This document shows, piece by piece, positions 8,181 to 14,821 of a DNA stretch of 39,044 nucleotides; the stretch's first letter is position 1, and the number at the start of each line of letters is the position of its first letter. Below the pieces are notes generated by a model. It did not search any database, was not told the origin of the DNA, and saw nothing but the letters and a program-made list of their open reading frames with translations. The position numbers were made by a program, and so were the translations under genes. The stretch comes from Bacteroidota bacterium. Its GTDB lineage: Bacteria > Bacteroidota > Bacteroidia > NS11-12g > UBA955. Location: positions 1 through 39,044 of the forward strand of contig RGEC01000002.1 of assembly GCA_009918425.1 (NCBI GenBank), read 5' to 3'.

Positions 8181-8866
8181 TGAAATATCCTTTTTTAATG
8201 GGGATCTTGCTGTGTGCTGCAGCTTCGGCTTCAGGCCAGAATACAGCTGTAGATAACATGGATACGGTTCAGATTACCGGAAACAAGTTGCGGTTTAAAA
8301 AACAGCAGTTATATGATGAGTCAAACGGTTCGGTACCCGCTCAAATCGGCGGGTTTAGTGCATTGGGTGTTTTTGATGAATCAATGGGTTCTGAAGTATG
8401 GTTTTCCAAAGAAAAGGCATGCGTATCGGTAAGTAAATCTGACCGTCTTCCCTATACAGGTCAATTTTGTCTGCACGCCCAATGGGATAAAATTGCAGGT
8501 GGCTGCAAGTGGATTGGGATGGGCATTGGCTGGGACAACTGGCAACCCAAGGATATTTCTTCGATCGTGGATTCAGCTGCCATACAAATAATGTTGCGTT
8601 CTGAAACCGACACCCTGAAAACCCTGCCGCTCGCTCTGGCCTTGGAAGATTACACAGGAGCCCAGTGTTTTATCGGCTTTTCACCCCGTTATCTGATGGG
8701 CAATAAAATCATGCCCGGGGGCTGGACCGCGGCCATTATACCGCTGTCTGAGTTTCCGTTTGAAAGGTTTAATGCCAGTGCTGCCATGATCAAACAGTTT
8801 ATCATACAGTTTGAGGCAGACGGCAATGTATATATGGATGATATTCGTTTAATCCGAAAAAAGTAG
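8180..8866 (+). CDS. Secreted CBM11/CIA30-like carbohydrate-binding protein
   Basis: A 228-residue protein with signal peptide MKYPFLMGILLCAAASASGQ. The rest is one beta-sandwich module: WIGMGIGWDNWQPKDISSI, AAIQIMLRSETDTLKTLPL, then VYMDDIRLIRKK at the very end. The W-DNW-xP-x-DISS pattern followed by a buried strand and a C-terminal DDIRL strand resembles CBM11 or CIA30-like galactose-binding folds; CBM11 members bind beta-1,3-1,4-glucans. There is no catalytic domain. It follows the other putative glycan-binding gene with a one-base overlap. The family assignment is by eye only. Confidence 0.55.
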   Translation: MKYPFLMGILLCAAASASGQNTAVDNMDTVQITGNKLRFKKQQLYDESNGSVPAQIGGFSALGVFDESMGSEVWFSKEKACVSVSKSDRLPYTGQFCLHAQWDKIAGGCKWIGMGIGWDNWQPKDISSIVDSAAIQIMLRSETDTLKTLPLALALEDYTGAQCFIGFSPRYLMGNKIMPGGWTAAIIPLSEFPFERFNASAAMIKQFIIQFEADGNVYMDDIRLIRKK

Positions 8867-8870
8867 GTCA

Positions 8871-11120
8871 ATGAAAAACCCTCTAAGTATAGGTTTAACC
8901 TGTTTTCTTATTGTATTTAATACAATAAATGCGCAAACACCCATAGAAAAGAAGGCAGATTCCCTGCTTTCAGTCATGAATATTGAAGCAAAAATCGGTC
9001 AGATGTCTCAAATCGACCTGGGTGTACTGTGCAAAGGAAAAATTTGTGAATTGCAGGATCCCCTTGCACTTGACACGGCCAAATTGCGACTGGCATTCAG
9101 CAAATACAAGGTGGGCTCTGTGTTAAACTGCGGTTGCGGTTTTCATGCCCTTGCGCGTGAGCGCTGGATCAGTATTATTGACAGCATACAGCAGGCAAAC
9201 CGCCTGTTTGCGGGCCATGATATACCCGTGCTGTATGGTATAGATGCGATTCATGGTGCCAACTATACCATCGGGGCTACCTTGTTTCCTCAGCAGATAG
9301 GACAGGCAGCCACATGGAATCCGGATCTGGTGAAGGCTGCTGCAAAGATTACGGCTTACGAAACGCGTGCTTCGGGCATCCCCTGGAATTTTTCACCGGT
9401 GCTGGATTTGGCCCGACAGCCGCTCTGGTCGAGGTTTTTTGAAACCTATGGGGAAGACGTTTATCTGGCAACCCGCATGACAACAGCCTGTATCGAAGGA
9501 TACCAGGGAGAAAAAATAGGAGAATTGCAGGTAGCTGCCTGTATGAAACATTTTTTGGGCTATAGCTATCCGCTGAGTGGTAAAGATAGAACCCCCGCCT
9601 GGATTGGTGACCGCGAACTTAGGGCATACTTTCTGCCCACCTTTCAGGAGGCCATTCGCCTAAAGGCCAAGACAGTGATGATCAATTCCGGTGAAATTAA
9701 TGGTACGCCCGTTCACGCAAACCCCAAAATTTTAACAGGGCTGCTTCGCGATGAGCTGGGTTTTGACGGGGTGGCCGTCACGGACTGGGAAGACATTTAT
9801 AAACTGCATACCCTGCACCGTGTGGCCCCTTCATTGCGCGATGCTGTTAAAATGGCGGTTATGGCCGGTATAGACATGAGCATGACCCCTAATGATTTTC
9901 AGTTTAATGAACTGTTGCTGAATCTGGTAAAATCGGGGGAAGTGCCAGAAAGTCGAATCGATGTTTCTGTGAAAAGAATTCTGAAACTCAAGCTGGAGCT
10001 GGGCATTGAAAAATGGGACGCCGATTATGTCCGTAACTATTATCCGATTTTTGCATCGCCTGATTTTGCGTCGGTAGCAACGGCAACTGTTTCAGAATCT
10101 CTGACCCTGCTGAAAAATGAACTCCGTAATACCACTTCAGATGAGGCGGTGTTGCCATTAAAACAGCAGGACAAGGTTCTGGTTTTTGGGAATGCTGCCA
10201 ACAGCATAAAAATGCTGAACGGGGCCTGGTCACAAACCTGGCTGGGTCAGGATGAAAGGTATGTAGATTCAACCAAACCTACCATTTTATCGGCATTAAA
10301 ATTTTTGGCAACAGATAAAATTATTTTTGCCAATGCAGCTGATCCGAAATCGTGCAGGCGTGCACTCAAAAGTAAGCCAAGTGTGGCGATTTTGTGTCTG
10401 GGCGAAACCCCTGCCACAGAAATTCCCGGAAACATCAATCAACTTGAATTGCCTGTAGATGAAAACACGCGAAATCTGGCAAAGCAGCTAAAGGCCATGA
10501 ATGTGCCTGTGGTATTGGTTTTGTGCCTTGGTCGTCCCCGCATCATTACCGAGTGGGCTGAAGCCGCATCCGCCGTCTTGCACACCTACCTTCCAGGCCA
10601 CGAAGCAGCGCCGGTCATTGCGTCTGTTTTGTATGGGAATATCAATCCTTCCGGAAAATTGCCGTTTACCTACCCCCGATACTGCGGTGATATTGTACAT
10701 TATGACCATAAGCGTACCGAAGACAATGATGTGAATTTTGGGGATAAAGGCTACAATCCTTTGTATGATTTTGGTTTCGGCCTGTCTTATACCCGCTTTC
10801 AATATTCAGATCTGCAAGTGAAGGCAGCGAAAGACACTTTTTTCATTAGTGTTATGGTGAAAAATACAGGAAGTAGGGCCGGGAAGGAAGTTGTGCAGGT
10901 GTATTACCGCGATGAATATGCAGCCGTGACACCTTCCGTAAAGAAACTTTGCGGGTTTATGAAAATATATGCAACAGCAGGCGAAACAAAAAGGGTACGG
11001 TTCGCTATACCTGCAATGCAACTTGGAGATATCGGTGCCGATTTGAAGCCCTTTAGGGCAGAAGGGGAATTGAAGTTTTTTATCGGAACGGAAACAAAAC
11101 AAATACAATACAATCCATGA
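8871..11120 (+). CDS. bglX: Glycoside hydrolase family 3 beta-glucosidase
   Basis: A 749-residue protein with a signal peptide (LIVFNTINAQ). The GH3 N-terminal barrel shows VLYGIDAIHGANY, PWNFSPVLDLARQPLWSR, YGEDVYLATRM, CMKHFLGY and the nucleophile motif GVAVTDWED with Asp305. The C-terminal alpha/beta sandwich (about 420-640) and a fibronectin type III-like domain (GSRAGKEVVQVYYRD) complete the standard three-domain layout. The length is normal for the family. It likely acts in the periplasm, releasing glucose from beta-linked gluco-oligosaccharides made by the GH-A and GH16 enzymes of the operon. The symbol is given by family resemblance; substrate linkage is not proven. Confidence 0.9.
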   Translation: MKNPLSIGLTCFLIVFNTINAQTPIEKKADSLLSVMNIEAKIGQMSQIDLGVLCKGKICELQDPLALDTAKLRLAFSKYKVGSVLNCGCGFHALARERWISIIDSIQQANRLFAGHDIPVLYGIDAIHGANYTIGATLFPQQIGQAATWNPDLVKAAAKITAYETRASGIPWNFSPVLDLARQPLWSRFFETYGEDVYLATRMTTACIEGYQGEKIGELQVAACMKHFLGYSYPLSGKDRTPAWIGDRELRAYFLPTFQEAIRLKAKTVMINSGEINGTPVHANPKILTGLLRDELGFDGVAVTDWEDIYKLHTLHRVAPSLRDAVKMAVMAGIDMSMTPNDFQFNELLLNLVKSGEVPESRIDVSVKRILKLKLELGIEKWDADYVRNYYPIFASPDFASVATATVSESLTLLKNELRNTTSDEAVLPLKQQDKVLVFGNAANSIKMLNGAWSQTWLGQDERYVDSTKPTILSALKFLATDKIIFANAADPKSCRRALKSKPSVAILCLGETPATEIPGNINQLELPVDENTRNLAKQLKAMNVPVVLVLCLGRPRIITEWAEAASAVLHTYLPGHEAAPVIASVLYGNINPSGKLPFTYPRYCGDIVHYDHKRTEDNDVNFGDKGYNPLYDFGFGLSYTRFQYSDLQVKAAKDTFFISVMVKNTGSRAGKEVVQVYYRDEYAAVTPSVKKLCGFMKIYATAGETKRVRFAIPAMQLGDIGADLKPFRAEGELKFFIGTETKQIQYNP

Positions 11121-11968
11121 GCATGTTCAAGTCAACATCAATAATTACCACAGCAGGATTGCTGTTATTGGGATTAATTACAACCTGTAAGCAATCAGAT
11201 CCACCAACTACCCGCAACCGAATAATACGTGATTCCGGCGATTTTGTGTTTTCGGGATATGGGTGGAATATTAAGTCAAGTATTACACCGGTAGGGCCCG
11301 GGCCTAACTACTTTAATGGAAGTGACAGTATGGTCTGGGTGGATAAGGATGGGCTATTGCATTTGCGTATTGCTTATATCAACGGGAAATGGCAAAGCAG
11401 TGAAGTGATTTGCACGGAAAATATGGGCTATGGAACCTATGTGTTTTGCCTTGAAAGCAATGTGGCGAATATCAATGAACGGATAGTACTGGGTTTGTTT
11501 ACCTGGGATGACAATTCTTTCAAAGAGCAGGCCAACAGTGAAGTGGATATTGAATTCTCAAAGTGGTTTAAGGCCAGTGACAGCCTGACATTGACTTATT
11601 CTGTTCAGCCGGTAATATTCGATAATCCTATAGCTTACAGTGAGCGTTCCTTCAAACCCCAGATGCAGGTGGCTAAGCTAAAGCAACCCAGTACACATGT
11701 ATTTAACTGGCAGGCCGACGAAATAACCTGGAATTCATACACAGGTGCTGTTTATCCGGGTGGCAATCCCATTGCTTCTTGGAATTTTAACCTGAATAAC
11801 CCTGTAAGAACCAAAATAGAAGGTGGACGTGTATCAAATCCCATTATTATACCTGCGCCCGGCGCCACTACCCGCGCCAGAATGAATCTGTGGTTATTGA
11901 ATGGATTACCCCCATCAGATGGTAAACCATTCGAGGTAGTTGTTCGCTCGTTTGAATACATTCCGTAA
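11117..11968 (+). CDS. GH16-family beta-glucanase-like lipoprotein
   Basis: A 283-residue protein that starts inside the GH3 stop codon (ATGAGC); an ATG two codons on (11123) is also possible. The N-terminus is a probable lipoprotein signal with a relaxed lipobox LITTC (Cys24). The fold is concanavalin-like, and residues 142-146 give EVDIE within NSEVDIEFSKW, matching the GH16 catalytic ExDxE motif (nucleophile Glu142, acid/base Glu146). GH16 enzymes include laminarinases and lichenases. As the last gene of the operon, it would act at the cell surface as an endo-glucanase feeding the GH3 enzyme. A bidirectional terminator follows directly. Confidence 0.8.
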   Translation: MSMFKSTSIITTAGLLLLGLITTCKQSDPPTTRNRIIRDSGDFVFSGYGWNIKSSITPVGPGPNYFNGSDSMVWVDKDGLLHLRIAYINGKWQSSEVICTENMGYGTYVFCLESNVANINERIVLGLFTWDDNSFKEQANSEVDIEFSKWFKASDSLTLTYSVQPVIFDNPIAYSERSFKPQMQVAKLKQPSTHVFNWQADEITWNSYTGAVYPGGNPIASWNFNLNNPVRTKIEGGRVSNPIIIPAPGATTRARMNLWLLNGLPPSDGKPFEVVVRSFEYIP

Positions 11969-11976
11969 ACAAAAAA

Positions 11977-11999
11977 GGAGGCACATGGCCTCCCTCTTT
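11977..11999. terminator. Bidirectional terminator between convergent genes
   Basis: GGAGGC, a five-base loop ACATG and GCCTCC form the stem; it is flanked by six A on the left and CTCTTTG on the right. It sits between the GH16 gene (plus) and the four-module CBM gene (minus), so it can end both transcripts. Confidence 0.7.
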
Positions 12000-12021
12000 G
12001 TATATCAAACCAAATGATTTT

Positions 12022-13686
12022 TTACTTGTTGAGAATGATCTGTTCGCGGTAGGTTTGTTCACCTGCAGTGATTACCAGCATATAAACACCGGCTTTTAAT
12101 GCGCCCATGTCTATGGTTGTATTCACAGCATTGCCGGTGAAGGCTGATCCGTAAACTTTTTGGCCAAGAATGTCGCTAATGCTTATGTTTCCGGATACGC
12201 CTGAATTGAACACTGCAGATACGCTGATATTTGACTGAGCAGGATTGGGATATACACTGATTCCATGAGTGCTCAATGGTGTATTGCCCATGCTTTGGCA
12301 GGTTCCGCAATATTCCCAGCAAAAAGCGGGCAGGGTTGTATCGGCCTTTGCAGTAAGCAATCGATTGGTGAAGCTGCCGGTAGTTTTGGTGCAGCTTTCG
12401 CCACCTTTGAAAGTTTCTTTCACTGCCCATCCGTCAAGTGTAAATAAATATTCAAAAGTATCAAGTGCATTCAAGGGAAGACTGATTTCGTATATTTTAT
12501 CATTGTCGGCGTCTGTCATGGGATTGCAGGTGCCGCACCAGCCATTGAATGAACCGTTTAGGTTTACTGCAGTGAAAGTGTTTTTATAGGAACTCATATC
12601 TACTTTGAAAGTCACATTGGCTTTAGGCTTGGTGTTGGCGCAACTTTCGCATGATTCAAAACAAACTGCATTCAAAACAGTAGCACCGTTGATTTTGAGG
12701 AAACGATTGGTGTAAATACCGGTAGTTTTTGTACAGGAAGATCCGGATTTCATTTTTTCTGCCACATTCCAGCCGTCCAGGGTAAATAGGTATTCGATAG
12801 AATCCTGAGGTAGGGGCAGTTTCACTTCCCAAACACCATTTTTGTCTGCATCATCCATAGGGTTACAGTTACCGCACCATCCGTTGAAAGAGCCATTTAC
12901 GTATACAGTGGTAAAGGATCCACCTGTGTATTTGCTCATATCTACCTTGAAGGTTACATCGTTGGTACACTCGCTGCAACTACCCCAGCATACATTAGGA
13001 AGAACCTTGGAGCCGGTAACTTTCAGGAAGCGATTGGTGTAGCCCCCTGTGGTTTTGGTGCAGGTGCTGCCGGAAGTTAGTTTTTCATCACCTGCCCAGT
13101 TGTCAATAGAGAATTTGTATTCTATCGAGTCGCGGGTAATGTCGAAAGTACCCGAATAAATTTTATCGCCATCTGCATCGGTAAGCTGATTGCTGTTGCC
13201 GGACCAACCATTAAAATCACCGCTAACATACACATTGGTGTATGAACCTGAATACTGTTTCATGTTAACATTAAAAGTGATTGATTTTTTGGTAACCGAA
13301 GAACAAGCTGCACAGCTTTCAAAACAGACCTTAGCCAGTGTCACATCACCGGTCAGTTTTACAAAACGGTTGGTATAACCGCTTGTGGTTTTGGTGCATG
13401 ATGATCCTTGAGTAAGGTTTTCCTGCTTGCTCCAGTTATCCATGGTAAATTTATACTCAATGGAGTCATCGGTAATGTTGATTGTGCCTTCCCAAACACC
13501 ATCTGCATCAGCATCACTAAGCGCATTGGAATTGCCGGACCAGCTGTTGAAATTGCCACTCACGTAAACGGTAGTAAAGGAACCACCGGTAAACTGATTC
13601 ATGTCTACCTTAAAGGTTACTTTCTTTTGAGCCATCAAGCCGCCCAATGAAGCGACCATGAGCATCAGAGTAAATATTTTTTTCAT
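12022..13686 (-). CDS. Secreted four-module carbohydrate-binding-like protein with T9SS sorting domain
   Basis: The ATG at 13686 (MKKIFTLMLMVASLGGLMAQ) gives a clean signal peptide; the longer frame from 13713 is not favoured. Four tandem modules of about 105-113 residues follow (roughly 21-128, 135-240, 241-348, 349-461). Each begins VTFKVDM/ITFNVNM, has a (V/L)xGxFNxW core as in starch/glycogen-binding E-set domains (CBM20/48-like), an SCTKTT..(Y/F)TNR(F/L) segment and a C-terminal three-cysteine CxxxCxxC cluster. Modules 1-2 have SGNSN where modules 3-4 have CG(N/T)CN. Residues about 470-554 (ISVYPNPAQ ... GVYMLVITAGEQTYREQIILNK region) are a type A T9SS sorting domain. No catalytic domain is visible. 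Operators shared with the glucan regulator lie upstream. Confidence 0.8.
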   Translation of the reverse strand: MKKIFTLMLMVASLGGLMAQKKVTFKVDMNQFTGGSFTTVYVSGNFNSWSGNSNALSDADADGVWEGTINITDDSIEYKFTMDNWSKQENLTQGSSCTKTTSGYTNRFVKLTGDVTLAKVCFESCAACSSVTKKSITFNVNMKQYSGSYTNVYVSGDFNGWSGNSNQLTDADGDKIYSGTFDITRDSIEYKFSIDNWAGDEKLTSGSTCTKTTGGYTNRFLKVTGSKVLPNVCWGSCSECTNDVTFKVDMSKYTGGSFTTVYVNGSFNGWCGNCNPMDDADKNGVWEVKLPLPQDSIEYLFTLDGWNVAEKMKSGSSCTKTTGIYTNRFLKINGATVLNAVCFESCESCANTKPKANVTFKVDMSSYKNTFTAVNLNGSFNGWCGTCNPMTDADNDKIYEISLPLNALDTFEYLFTLDGWAVKETFKGGESCTKTTGSFTNRLLTAKADTTLPAFCWEYCGTCQSMGNTPLSTHGISVYPNPAQSNISVSAVFNSGVSGNISISDILGQKVYGSAFTGNAVNTTIDMGALKAGVYMLVITAGEQTYREQIILNK

Positions 13687-13710
13687 TTTCAAAAGATAAT
13701 TAGTTAACAA

Positions 13711-13773
13711 CAAAGATATAGGAAATATTCATATTGTAAAAAAAACAATAAGAATATTGTTAAACTTACAATA
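13711..13773 (-). promoter_or_regulatory. Promoter and two tandem 19-bp palindromes of the CBM/T9SS gene
   Basis: CAAAGATA at 13711-13718 is the minus-strand -7 element TATCTTTG (fits TAnnTTTG), 25 bp before the start codon. Upstream on the minus strand lie two sites with the geometry 7-5-7: TATTGTA-AAAAA-AACAATA (13732-13750) and TATTGTT-AAACT-TACAATA (13755-13773). Each has one arm mismatch to TATTGTA/TACAATA, the perfect site at 1516-1534. Their centres are 23 bp apart, about two helical turns, as expected for cooperative dimers. The proximal site covers the -33 region. Confidence 0.65.
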
Positions 13774-13787
13774 AGTAAATCATAAAT

Positions 13788-13812
13788 TATTGTTTAGGTG
13801 TTCATAACAATA
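13788..13812. promoter_or_regulatory. Extra pair of operator half-sites
   Basis: TATTGTT (13788-13794) and AACAATA (13806-13812) are exact reverse complements separated by 11 bp instead of 5. They carry the same half-site as the two palindromes just beside them and may be an additional weak contact for the same regulator, or chance in an AT-rich stretch. Confidence 0.35.
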
Positions 13813-13842
13813 TGAATATCAATAAAATAAATTAAAAGCATA

Positions 13843-13870
13843 AAAAAATATTTTGCGGTCTTTCCGCAAA
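13843..13870 (-). terminator. Terminator of the receptor-DUF4249 operon
   Basis: On the minus strand TTTGCGG, loop AAAGA and CCGCAAA (13852-13870) is followed by ATATTTTTTTATG. It lies about 50 bp past the stop of the DUF4249 gene and before the regulatory region of the CBM gene, so it isolates the two transcription units. Confidence 0.7.
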
Positions 13871-13918
13871 TGAGCTTCGTTGTGTAACAATTTTAGGATA
13901 TCCTTGCTACAAAAAAGA

Positions 13919-14821
13919 TTAGCGTTTTAATACAAATGATCTGAAGTCTGCCGTGTACGACCCAACCACCCCAAACGCTCCTGGCACATTTCCCATTATT
14001 TTACCCGGAAGCTGACTAATGCTCTGTTGTTGCCAGATGTGGGCATTGCGGGTGTTGTAGAAATTGAACAGGGATTTGCTGATATTTTCCAGGTGAAATT
14101 CAATACTTACAGGCCTTTCAGCAGGGGTTTTCAGCAGCGGGTCTGAAGTATATAAAACCATATATTTATTAACCCCGTTGAAGGTAGCATCAGAGAAAAG
14201 CAATTCTCTTGAACTGTAATTGTTGTAATCATTGTCTGTTGCAGCCAGGTCATCCGAATAGAGGGAAATAATATCTTTTTGCAGGAAGCTGTCCGATAAC
14301 TTACCCGTATAATCATATATATACCTGTAGGCTGTTTTATAGAGGTAGCAGCGATAATAGTTTTCAAAAGCGGCATCATCATCAAACCTCACGGCTACTG
14401 AAAAAGCGCGGCCTATGCCGGGTATAAGTTGTCGTATTGTATCAAAATTTTTAATAAAAACTTGCTTGGGTATAATTTCTGATATATCAAATTTGTAGCC
14501 GTTCACATAGCCCCTGAAAACAAAGGTGTCGCCTGATTTCAGGGAGTTGGAACCAAACAGGTGAATACCGTTTCCGGTATATATGGTGGTATCTTTGGTT
14601 GTATTTGATTTTATTATTGAGAAAAATGCATTGCCTATGGGCATGTCTTTGCTGCCAAAGGGCGCGGTAAGCCTGCAGTCTGCAGTTAAAATACTGTCTG
14701 GGGTAATGAAGCAATGCACTGCAGGTAATGGCGTTTTCAGGTAATCAGAATTGTACGGAATTTCTTTTATGCATCCGCATAAAATCAACACGCTTGCAGT
14801 ATAAAATACGAGGATTCTCAA
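13919..14821 (-). CDS. DUF4249 family lipoprotein, partner of the TonB receptor
   Basis: A 300-residue protein. The start is TTG at 14821, overlapping the TGA of the receptor gene (TTGA), followed by a lipoprotein signal MRILVFYTASVLILCGC with the acylated Cys17. The pattern IPYNSDYLKTPLPAVHCFITPDSIL, then ISEIIPKQVFIKNFDT, matches DUF4249, a family encoded directly after STN/carboxypeptidase-domain TonB receptors in Bacteroidota. It is probably an outer-membrane partner of the receptor, but its biochemical role is unknown. Translational coupling supports a two-component uptake or binding complex. The transcript likely ends at the hairpin at 13843-13870. Confidence 0.8.
   Translation of the reverse strand: MRILVFYTASVLILCGCIKEIPYNSDYLKTPLPAVHCFITPDSILTADCRLTAPFGSKDMPIGNAFFSIIKSNTTKDTTIYTGNGIHLFGSNSLKSGDTFVFRGYVNGYKFDISEIIPKQVFIKNFDTIRQLIPGIGRAFSVAVRFDDDAAFENYYRCYLYKTAYRYIYDYTGKLSDSFLQKDIISLYSDDLAATDNDYNNYSSRELLFSDATFNGVNKYMVLYTSDPLLKTPAERPVSIEFHLENISKSLFNFYNTRNAHIWQQQSISQLPGKIMGNVPGAFGVVGSYTADFRSFVLKR

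Noticed and set aside
12022..13686. Possible alpha-glucan (starch) enzyme
   Set aside because: The modules look like binding domains only; no catalytic motif is present, and the regulatory link is to beta-glucan genes.
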